From contig JASXSU010000002.1 in NCBI GenBank assembly GCA_030674875.1, positions 434,001 through 498,000 of the forward strand: 64,000 nt of DNA. The letters are read 5' to 3'. Every line of letters begins with the position of its first letter. The first letter of the stretch is position 1. Below, piece by piece: positions 38,158-46,482 of this stretch. The DNA is from Candidatus Endonucleibacter sp. (ex Gigantidas childressi) (GTDB lineage Bacteria; Pseudomonadota; Gammaproteobacteria; Pseudomonadales; Endozoicomonadaceae). Position numbers and translations under genes: made by a program. The notes under the pieces were generated by a model. The model searched no databases. It was given only the letters and a program-made list of their open reading frames with translations, and was not told where the DNA came from.

Positions 38158-41100
38158 TCCGTTTCTTTGCCAATCATCCAACCGCTGCAAATGTCCTGAT
38201 GGTGGCAATCATCATTATGGGGCTTACCGCGCTCCCCAAATTACAGAGAGACACATTTCCTGTAATCCCTGCTACTGAAGTTGAGATCCGAACCAGTTAT
38301 CCGGGAGCGACCCCTGCTGAGGTTGAAGATGCCGTTTGTCTGCGCATAGAAGATGCGCTGGATAGTGTGCAGGGTCTGCGAGAGGTTCGCTGCGATGCGC
38401 GCGAAAATATCGCCATCGTTACGGCTAAGATGTATGAAGGTACTGATCTGAATACCTTCTTCAATGATGTTAAGTCACAGGTCGAGGCGATTACCTCTTT
38501 TCCTGACAAGGTAGAAAAATCCTCCATTATCAAACTTGAACGGACTGCCAATGTTGCCAGTATCGCTATCACTGGTAAGGTTACGCCTCAGGGGCTTAAA
38601 GCCTATGCAGAAAGTGTAAAATCGAGATTGAAACAAGACAAGCGTATCGCTCAAGTACGTATTCAGGGGTTTTCTGATCAAATATTACTCATTGAGTTAT
38701 CGGCCGGATCCCTGCAGCGTTATGGAATGACCCTTTCCGATATTCGTATGATCATAGAGCGTCAAAGTCTCGACATGCCTGCAGGTACTTTACAGACACC
38801 TTCCGGTGATATAATTGTTCGTTTCACAGGGCAACGCAGAACAACAGAGGAACTGGGAAATCTAGTTGTCATTACTAGCAAAAATGGTGCTCGAGTGCGG
38901 CTGGGTGAGATCGCAACGATTAATTCAGTGTTTGAGCATGAAGAGGATAAAGTGCTGTTTAATGGACAGCGTGCCGCCTTTTTGGAAATATCCAAGACCT
39001 ATGATCAGGATAGTCTCAATGTTATGGAGGCGATCAAAGAAAATCTCAAACATGAATCAGCCATAGCTCCAAAGGGAATAGAGCTGGCAATAAGCACCGA
39101 TGTGACCAGTAATATCCGTGATCGTCTACGTATACTCATTAGTAATAGCATACAGGGGCTGGTGCTTGTATTTCTGACCATGTGGCTCTTCTTTTCATTA
39201 CGTTTCAGTTTCTGGGTCACTATGGGGTTGCCGGTATCTATTCTTGGTGCAATTTATGGTATGCACACCCTCGGTTACACCCTGAACATGATGACTCTGG
39301 TTGGACTGCTCGTCGCCATAGGTCTGCTGATGGATGATGCCATCGTTATATCTGAGAATATCGCAGCACAACTAAACAAGGGGAAGAAGTCACTAGAGGC
39401 TGCCGTTGACGGTGTTCGTCAGGTAATGCCCGGGGTACTCTCATCCTTTTTTACAACCGCAATGATCGTTGGACCCCTAGCATTCCTTTCGGGAAAAATG
39501 GGCGATGTTCTCAAGTATATCCCAGCCGTATTACTGATTACCCTGCTGGTTAGTCTTGTAGAGGCCTTTTTTATCTTGCCTGCACATCTTAACCACGCCA
39601 TGAATAATTTACACAATGAGAGACGTTCACGCTTTCAGCTGATTTTTCAGCAAGGTTTTGAGTGGGTTCGTGATGTCATCTTCTTGCCGGTAGTGAAGAA
39701 AGCAACTAGAAAACCACGGCTTGCCATTAGCGTTATGATGTTATTAGTTCTTATATCCATCGCAACGATGCCTGCTGGCATACTCAAATATCAGGCATTC
39801 CCTGATCTTGAAAGTGATGTAATTCAGGCGCGCATTACTCTTCCGCAGGGAACCCCTCTGTTACAAACTGAAGAGGTTGTTTCACTGTTGGTTAGTTCGT
39901 TGCATGTACTGGATGAGGAGTTTACCCCCAGACAGCCTGAAGGACAGTCGCTAGTTAATAATATTTCGGTACTATTTAATACAAATGTAGATGCCCACGA
40001 AAGTGGCCCGCATATCGCGACAGTCAGTGCCGACCTGCTTCGTGCAGGAACGCGTGATGCTACTGTTGAGGAGTTACTTAACCGGTGGCGCACATTAGTG
40101 GGTGAGGTTCCAGGTGTCATTAACCTGAAGTTTACTGATAAGGAGCGGGGAGTTGCAGGCAAGGCTGTAGATTTACGCATTCAGGGGCATGATCTTAAAA
40201 CCCTAAAGGCAGCTTCCGTTGAGATTCAGAAATTTCTCTCGACCATCCATGGCGTTGAAGATATATCTGATGACCTGCGCCCAGGAAAGCCTGAATTCAG
40301 GGTTCACCTAAAGGAGAGCGCTGGGGTGTTTGGTATAACCGCACGGACAGTGGCTGATGAGCTGAGAATGGCGATTTATGGTAATACTAATCTGGAAGTA
40401 CTACGCGGTTATGAAAGCTATGATGTAACCGTCCGCCTAGCCGAGAATAATCGCGATAGCCTTGATGATCTACTTGCCCTGAGGTTGCGTGCTCCTGATG
40501 GTACTCTTGTGCCTCTGAGTACCGTTGCAGATATTGAACAGCGACGTGACTATGCTCGTATTCACCGGGTAAATGGGCAGAAAACGGTAACAATACAGGC
40601 GAGCCTTGATACTGCTAAAGCAAATGCACGTGAAGTGATGGGGTTATTGTCTAAGCAGTTTCTTCCCACTTTGAAGGAACGTTATCCCGATGTGCATTTT
40701 GCGTCTCAAGGGCAGGACATGGAGACCAGAGAGACAGGAAACTCACTACAAACGAACCTGTTGATCGGTCTAATTGGCGTCTATCTTATCCTCTTACTAC
40801 AGTTTCGTAGTTATATTCAACCGTTGGCGGTGATGTTAGCAATCCCGATGGGGTTCATAGGTGTTGTCTGGGGGCACCTTCTAATGGGGATAGACCTTAC
40901 GATGCCCAGCTTGGTTGGATTTGCGACACTGGCGGGTATCGTGGTTAATGACAACATTCTCCTTGTCACTTTCATAAAGAAAAGGTTACGTGAAGGGGAA
41001 AATGTTAAGGAGGCAGGATGGTTAGCCGCCAAAGACCGGTTTCGCCCTATTATGATTACATCGTTAACAACACTGGCCGGCTTACTACCTCTATTAACTG

Positions 41101-41231
41101 AAACGAGTACCCAGGCACAAATTCTTATTCCTCTGGTTGCAAGCTTGGCCTTCGGTTTGTTGACGGCGACTACCGCCTCTCTTTTCTTCGTTCCGGCATT
41201 CTTCGCCTTTCTTGACGAGAACAGGAAATAA
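38154..41231 (+). CDS. RND family efflux pump
   Basis: This 1025-residue inner-membrane protein is a proton-driven efflux pump of the AcrB/MdtC type (HAE family). It has the expected twelve membrane segments in two halves separated by large periplasmic loops. The proton-relay DD pair in TM4 is intact (GLLMDDAIVISENI). Other landmarks are PVSILGAIYGMH, GFATLAGIVVNDNILLVTFI and FRPIMITSLTTLAGLLPLL. It overlaps the adaptor gene by 4 bases. No outer-membrane channel gene is adjacent, so a TolC encoded elsewhere is needed. MITE-2 follows 18 bases after the stop. Confidence 0.95.
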   Translation: MIRFFANHPTAANVLMVAIIIMGLTALPKLQRDTFPVIPATEVEIRTSYPGATPAEVEDAVCLRIEDALDSVQGLREVRCDARENIAIVTAKMYEGTDLNTFFNDVKSQVEAITSFPDKVEKSSIIKLERTANVASIAITGKVTPQGLKAYAESVKSRLKQDKRIAQVRIQGFSDQILLIELSAGSLQRYGMTLSDIRMIIERQSLDMPAGTLQTPSGDIIVRFTGQRRTTEELGNLVVITSKNGARVRLGEIATINSVFEHEEDKVLFNGQRAAFLEISKTYDQDSLNVMEAIKENLKHESAIAPKGIELAISTDVTSNIRDRLRILISNSIQGLVLVFLTMWLFFSLRFSFWVTMGLPVSILGAIYGMHTLGYTLNMMTLVGLLVAIGLLMDDAIVISENIAAQLNKGKKSLEAAVDGVRQVMPGVLSSFFTTAMIVGPLAFLSGKMGDVLKYIPAVLLITLLVSLVEAFFILPAHLNHAMNNLHNERRSRFQLIFQQGFEWVRDVIFLPVVKKATRKPRLAISVMMLLVLISIATMPAGILKYQAFPDLESDVIQARITLPQGTPLLQTEEVVSLLVSSLHVLDEEFTPRQPEGQSLVNNISVLFNTNVDAHESGPHIATVSADLLRAGTRDATVEELLNRWRTLVGEVPGVINLKFTDKERGVAGKAVDLRIQGHDLKTLKAASVEIQKFLSTIHGVEDISDDLRPGKPEFRVHLKESAGVFGITARTVADELRMAIYGNTNLEVLRGYESYDVTVRLAENNRDSLDDLLALRLRAPDGTLVPLSTVADIEQRRDYARIHRVNGQKTVTIQASLDTAKANAREVMGLLSKQFLPTLKERYPDVHFASQGQDMETRETGNSLQTNLLIGLIGVYLILLLQFRSYIQPLAVMLAIPMGFIGVVWGHLLMGIDLTMPSLVGFATLAGIVVNDNILLVTFIKKRLREGENVKEAGWLAAKDRFRPIMITSLTTLAGLLPLLTETSTQAQILIPLVASLAFGLLTATTASLFFVPAFFAFLDENRK

Positions 41232-41249
41232 TTACGCAATCAACTATTA

Positions 41250-41387
41250 GAGACCTTTGCACGATTGTTATTTTGCCAGCTGACTTCTTTGAAAACGTAC
41301 TAAACGATCATTTACAAGCATAAATCATCTATTTTAGTGTGCATTTTCCTCACCGACTAACAAAATTACGGCTCGTGCAAAGGTCTC
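41250..41387 (-). repeat. MITE-2 copy 2
   Basis: A 138-bp element in the opposite orientation to copy 1, with ends GAGACCTTTGCACGA / TCGTGCAAAGGTCTC. TATTA flanks it on both sides as a 5-bp target duplication. Confidence 0.92.
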
Positions 41388-41457
41388 TATTAATTAAAAT
41401 TTATATGGCCATTACTTATCTTGCTTGTAGTGTAGGTGATGGTAACCTTAGTTATGG

Positions 41458-42209
41458 ATGGAGGATTTCATGGTTAAGATTGCATCAGAAACAAGCACCA
41501 AGGAGGGGGCTAATACCAATACCTCTCAGCTCTTTAATGGCGTTTCTCAAAAAATAGGGCGTAAAGGAGAAGGGGAAAGTAGCAGAAAAAGTTTGAGCCT
41601 GATTCAGCCTGGCCGTTTCCTCATACCTGGAACAGTTAAAGATACCGAAATTCTACGTTTCATCCCATTGCTTAAATCGGGTAGTTATAGTGAAGGGCAG
41701 CTGGCAACAGCCAGCCATAATAGCTATTTCAAAGTTTGTGAACGTCGGTATCAGAGTTATATAAAAGACTTAGTCGAACCGTTTTATAAAACCTTTTTTC
41801 GTCGTATTAACCGACAATTGATTTTGGTTGATGTGGTGAGTGCACTTAATGCAAGGCCTGAATAGCTTGATTATATGCGTCAGGCTCTTACCAATATTAC
41901 AGATAGCTTTGCTTACGGTAATCAAAACCGCTTTTGCAATTGTTTCGTCCTAAAATAGATAAAGTTATTTTTGCGGCCACTAAAATTGATCAGGTGGTGT
42001 CTGAAGATCATGATTCCGTACGCAAACTGCTCTCGGTAATTGTGGGTCAGGCTTATAAAAATGCGCAGCACGAAGGGGTTAAGCCTAGTTGTGAAGCAAC
42101 GGCGGCGGTGCGGTCTTCAAAAGAAATTGATTATAAGGGAGAGAAGGGCATTACCGGAACGGATTGTCATGGCTCACCTAACTGTGTAATGAAGTTGATG
42201 CGAGTTTGA
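41458..42209 (+). pseudogene. ycjX: ycjX relic (YcjX/DUF463 family)
   Basis: The relic reads QPGRFLIPGTVKDTEILRF, DLVEPFYKTFFRRINRQLIL, VDVVSALNARPE then TAG. It resumes as LDYMRQALTNITDSFAYGNQ and, after a frameshift, LFRPKIDKVIFAATKIDQV. These match the second half of YcjX, a P-loop protein often next to phage-shock genes. The N-terminal nucleotide-binding half is missing. The frame after 42100 loses coding character and abuts the direct repeat. Confidence 0.78.
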
Positions 42210-42231
42210 TGCATGGGGGGCAGATGATACA

Positions 42232-42567
42232 TAAGCTTCTTGGCCAATGAACTGACGTCTTTCATGTTCAACAACCATAACCTATTCTGGGGTAAAAGAC
42301 CGTGCAGGTTAACTTGTCTGAGAGTCACGTCTTGCTAAATTATGCCTTGAAAATCAAGGTCTTCAGGTTTTTTGTCTCGTACATAGATAAATAGCGTAGC
42401 GAATTCAGCAAAATAGCAACAGTATCTGGACGGGTAAAAACAGGTATCCAGTGCAGTACGGTTAGTATGATGAAATGGGGCTTCTCTGGGTTTATTATAT
42501 TGTATCGACTTCTACACATTGTTTAACCGCCGTATGCACTCCCACGCAGGAGTGTGGGAACGAGAGA
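42232..42567. repeat. Direct repeat flanking a 10-kb segment, copy 2
   Basis: Same orientation and near-identical to 32378-32715: the ISc left end (to CTCGTACATAG, 42386) plus about 180 bases of flanking DNA ending in the palindrome CTCCCACGCAGGAGTGTGGG. Confidence 0.8.
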
Positions 42568-43003
42568 TTATTGATCATCTAAAAGATGGTCTCCTGAAAC
42601 CATGTTTGTCAAGCAGGTGGCGCAAAGTACGTGCGTTCACTCATTCAAAACCATAGAGTATCAGGATAAATACAAAGGAACTCTGGAATAACAACCGCTT
42701 TGCAATGACGCCTTTGGCATCTTATCCTAGAAACTAGCAGCTAGCTCTGATGGCGGGGCATACCATCTCCTAACGGTCTGAACTTACAGGCTACAAACTT
42801 AAATCCCCCACATCCGAAACTGCGAAATAAAACATTTCTGTTTTTTGCACGAACCCGCATTTTTACTTTATGATAGAACTTCCTAAGCATTTTTTATGCC
42901 ATTATCTTTGTTTTGATTACAGTTATTATCTCATCGAATCAAACGCAGGTTTGTATAAAGCTATCTTCTTCCTACTATTAGAACAACAAGTATCAACCGT
43001 AAC
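42568..43003. other. Non-coding gap before the ald 3' end
   Basis: No gene, repeat or clear terminator is seen. The 82-codon plus-strand frame at 42870-43118 overlaps the end of ald in the antisense direction and has no coding signs. Confidence 0.4.
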
Positions 43004-44128
43004 TCACCTTAGAGTCGCAACCATTTCTATGGCCGGGGTATACATCAGTCCCTGGACTTCCGCTACCGGCAAATGGGTAACATTCCCTCCACATATATTT
43101 AAACCCTCTAGTAACTGAGGATTCTCCGTCAAAGCAACTTTACTGCCTTTATCTGCCAGTTCAATAATGTAAGGAAGAGCCGCGTTATTTAAAGCCATAG
43201 TTGATGTTCTAGCAACTGCACCTGGCATATTAGCAACACAATAATGCACCACGTCATCCACGACAAAAGTCGGATTATCATGAGTCGTTGGTCTTGATGT
43301 TTCCGCACACCCTCCCTGATCAATAGCGACATCAACCAGAACCGATCCAGCTTTCATTGCTTTTATCAATTCCTTCGTAATTAACTTTGGCGCTGCAGCT
43401 CCTGGCAAGAGCACACTACCAATAACCAGGTCACTTTCTATCACATGCTCTTCAATGGTTCGAGAGGTGGAATACACTGTTTTAATACAATTCCCATGTA
43501 GGCGGTCCAGAGCTCGCAGAGCATCCAGAGATCGATCCAATACAGTTACTTCGGCTCCCATACCAATCGCAATAACTGCTGCATTTTGACCAACAACACC
43601 TCCACCAATAATCACAACCTTGGCTGGCTTAACACCAGGAACACCTCCTAATAATATGCCTCTCCCTGACATAGCTTTTTCAAGACACCTAGCTCCAGCC
43701 TGAATAGACATCCTTCCCGCTACTTCAGACATGGGGGCAAGGATCGGCAGTCTCCCCCTAGCGTCACTAACAGTCTCATACGCAATGCAAGTTGCTCCTG
43801 ACCTAAGAAGATCAGAAGTTTGAGGTGTGTCAGGCGCCAAATGCAAAAAGGTAAACAGCGTATGTTTAGATGATAAACGAGCCCGCTCTTCCGCCAAAGG
43901 CTCCTTGACTTTAATAATCAAACAACTCCGATCAAACAACTCATCTGCCATACCTACAATTTCACCTCCAGCAGCTTCGTAATCACTGTTGTAAAAACCA
44001 ACACCTTCACCCGCCAAGTTTTCTATCATTACTTGATGGCCTCTGCTCGTTAGCTCTGCTACTGCATCAGGCGTCAAGCCAACACGAAACTCATTGTTTT
44101 TGATTTCCTTGGGTACAGCCACTTTCAT
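43004..44128 (-). CDS. ald: Alanine dehydrogenase
   Basis: Ald interconverts L-alanine and pyruvate plus ammonia with NAD. The 374-residue protein is full length: [20 protein letters not shown] at the N-terminus, the KVKEPLAEE segment with a conserved Lys, FTFLHLAPD, and the NAD-binding stretch [20 protein letters not shown] (about residues 169-188). [21 protein letters not shown] contains the conserved Asp. In a host-dependent bacterium it could let alanine serve as carbon and nitrogen source (inference). It stands alone between non-coding stretches. Confidence 0.97.
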   Translation of the reverse strand: MKVAVPKEIKNNEFRVGLTPDAVAELTSRGHQVMIENLAGEGVGFYNSDYEAAGGEIVGMADELFDRSCLIIKVKEPLAEERARLSSKHTLFTFLHLAPDTPQTSDLLRSGATCIAYETVSDARGRLPILAPMSEVAGRMSIQAGARCLEKAMSGRGILLGGVPGVKPAKVVIIGGGVVGQNAAVIAIGMGAEVTVLDRSLDALRALDRLHGNCIKTVYSTSRTIEEHVIESDLVIGSVLLPGAAAPKLITKELIKAMKAGSVLVDVAIDQGGCAETSRPTTHDNPTFVVDDVVHYCVANMPGAVARTSTMALNNAALPYIIELADKGSKVALTENPQLLEGLNICGGNVTHLPVAEVQGLMYTPAIEMVATLR

Positions 44129-44521
44129 TAGTAGTTTCCTCCTACCAAATTAGCTAATAAACCTGCTAGCAGGCTCCTCTCCTTTATAACTAAAACCTAG
44201 TTTACACTTAAATTGCCAGCATAAGTAATACACCTTAACCCTATACAAACTCAATAGGATTAAGGTAGTAGTGCAAGGCTTTTCCTAATCGTATGTTGAT
44301 CAGGAGTTTAATCTAATAAATTTCATTGTGCAGCAAACCACTATTTTTCACTATCTCTCCAGATGAGGGTAGCCACGCTTCATTCGGTAAGATCAGGAAC
44401 CCTATAAGTACCCACAATCATCCTACCTAGGTATCCGCTTAAGAACGGACCGGTGATTCGGAAATTGACCTAATCTAGGCAAAAATCATAGCTGTGCTAT
44501 GATACCCATTATCGAGCCTGG
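44129..44521. other. Non-coding gap upstream of ald
   Basis: It presumably holds the ald promoter near 44150-44250. ATCATAGC-TGT-GCTATGAT at 44485-44503 is a perfect 8-bp hairpin next to the IS5-like relic, possibly part of that element. Confidence 0.4.
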
Positions 44522-44945
44522 GTGTACAAATTAATAACAAGTCGGCCGTCACTGTGACAGAAGCCACTATTGCTTTACTTGAGTATTATCTGAATGTGCT
44601 GCTGATGAGGGCTACCGATAACGGCAAGGTAAGTTCACATAATTACCACCACTTTGGTGAACTGTTGAGTGGTGATGAGTCTCTGTCGAATACCGATAGT
44701 GCTTATTAGAGTGAAAAGCACACAGAATAGTTATCTGCTCTATACATCAAAAACCGTCTGACTAAAAGTGTCTACAAAAATCGCTAGTTATCAAAATAAG
44801 ACAAGCAATTTAACCGTTTGAACTCAGGTGTTAACAGCACGATTAAGCGAGTATTGTCTATGCTAAATCAATATCACGATATGGCGAAGGCTCACTATCG
44901 GATTAGTACGAAATCGAATGCACTTAGAATTGATGCATATAGCAC
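44522..44945 (+). pseudogene. IS5-like transposase relic
   Basis: One frame with at least four stops reads VQINNKSAVTVTEATIALLE, RATDNGKVSSHNYHHFGELL, SGDESLSNTDSAY, IKNRLTKSVYKNR and QFNRLNSGVNSTIKRVLSML, then AKAHYRIS. The GDE..YADSAY-like and KRVLSML..YHMAKARYR-like pattern is that of the C-terminal half of IS5-family transposases. Ends are not seen. Confidence 0.65.
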
Positions 44946-45386
44946 ATAATAATGCTCATATAGGTGAAAAGAATTATCCTATGATATTCAGTGACGAATA
45001 TAAAGGCAATTTTGGCTGAAAGTCGTTAAAAAACAAACAAATTATTTGGAGCTAGATCTGGGAAATATCGCAACGGTATCGCTTGATTCTTTTCCTGACA
45101 ATAAAAACAAGATCTTAACTTAAGTAGCCCCCTGCTTCTGTTTTCCTAGATGATACATTTCAAATTTAAATATGCGTTGCATTAATCAAAAAGCGTGTCC
45201 CAATTATCTTTAGCATCATGATTATTTCGGCCCCTATCAGGACTACTTACCGCAGTAAAATTGAAATTTATGACCATCTCCTTAGCATAATGTGTGGGGG
45301 CATCTTCTATCATCAATAAAAATTTATAAAAAAAGTTTCGTGATGTTAAATTAGGCTATAATGCTGTGAAGTGAGTTTTAAGTAAG
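44946..45386. other. Non-coding gap before IS30a
   Basis: I see no gene or repeat. AT-rich DNA runs up to the IS30a end at 45387. Confidence 0.4.
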
Positions 45387-46452
45387 GCTGGATTGATATA
45401 ATAAGTGCAATTGACTGAAATTTTATAGGTGAGCCAGCTTCCGGTATATTTGTAGCTCTCACACTAAAAATGAGTCCTCAAACCAGGCAATACAAGCAGC
45501 TGAATCAAGGGCAAAGGTATTAGATTGAGGCTCTTCTTAGAACAGACTACATGCAGAAAGAAATCGCAGTGTCAGTAGGTATCAGTGAGAGTGCTTTATC
45601 ACGAGAGTTGAGTCGTAATGCCAGTGATGATGGCTGCGGTGCTGAAAGCGCCCACGCACTAGCCAGTCAGCGTAGAGTAGCAGCTACAAAGTTCAGCAAA
45701 ACAGATGAACGATACATGCGCATAATAAAGAAAGGGCTATTGCTTGGTTGGTCTCCTAAAAATATCAGTTTCAGGATGAAGGTGGAAGTGCCAGACATCG
45801 CACTCAGCCACACCACTTCTTATAAACGTGTTGCTACTAACAAAGTGCGAGGAGGCTCTTTGTATAAGAATCTACCCCGCTTTGGCAAGAGGCGCTGCAA
45901 AGGTGGTAAGCGTAAGGCTGGGCGTATCACGATCCCAGACCGCGTCGATATTTCCTATCGGCCAGCAGTTGTTGAATCTGCGGTCTCGTCTAGGCGATTG
46001 GGATGGTGATACTATTTTTGGACAGGGCGCCTATCTGGTGACCCTTGTAGACCGAAAGAGTCGGTTAACTTTAATAGGGAAAGTTGATACAAAACACGCC
46101 GAAGTTGTTGCTGAAAGTATGATCAAGCTTCTGAAGCGGGTGTCATCGGTCTGCACAGTCACCCTAGATAATGGTGGTGAGTTTGCAGCCCATGAGAAGG
46201 TAGCAAAAGCAATGAATGCAGATATCTACTTTGCCAAGCCTTATGCTAGTTATCAGCGGGGAGCTGACGAAAATACCAGTGGCATCATTCGGAGAACCTG
46301 GCCTAAAAAAATGGTGTTGAGTCATCTGACAGAAGACGATGTGAGGACAATGGAAATGTTGATCAATACCATGCTTAGGAAGGTTTTAGGAGGGCGGACA
46401 CCACTTGAAGTCTACACAGGACAGCCGATTGCACTTATTGCTTGAATCCAGC
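45387..46452 (+). mobile_element. IS30a, full-length reference copy (transposase broken)
   Basis: This copy defines the element: 1066 bp, ends GCTGGATT with a 31-base imperfect inverted repeat (ATAAGTGCAAT inside), and AG on both flanks. The transposase has the helix-turn-helix (KEIAVSVGISESALSREL), then the DDE core: GDWDGDTIFG, TLDNGGEFAAHE and PYASYQRGADENTSGIIRR. It has a TAG in the N-terminal part (about 45529) and a one-base insertion near 45975, so it is non-functional as read. It carries no MITE-1. Its right end is 30 bases before the IAP-like gene. Confidence 0.92.
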
Positions 46453-46482
46453 AGTCACACACTATATTGGAGTATATTAACC

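Noticed and set aside
40817-41239. Minus-strand frame of 140 codons
   Set aside because: It is antisense to the RND pump, whose conserved motifs account for the sequence.
42870-43118. Plus-strand frame of 82 codons
   Set aside because: Its 3' half is antisense to ald and it has no coding signs.
46405-46482. Longer start for the IAP-like protein, beginning inside IS30a
   Set aside because: The first 26 codons read through the IS30a end. The signal peptide and a spaced TTGGAG fit ATG 46483, and the paralogue at 60223 shows the same start.
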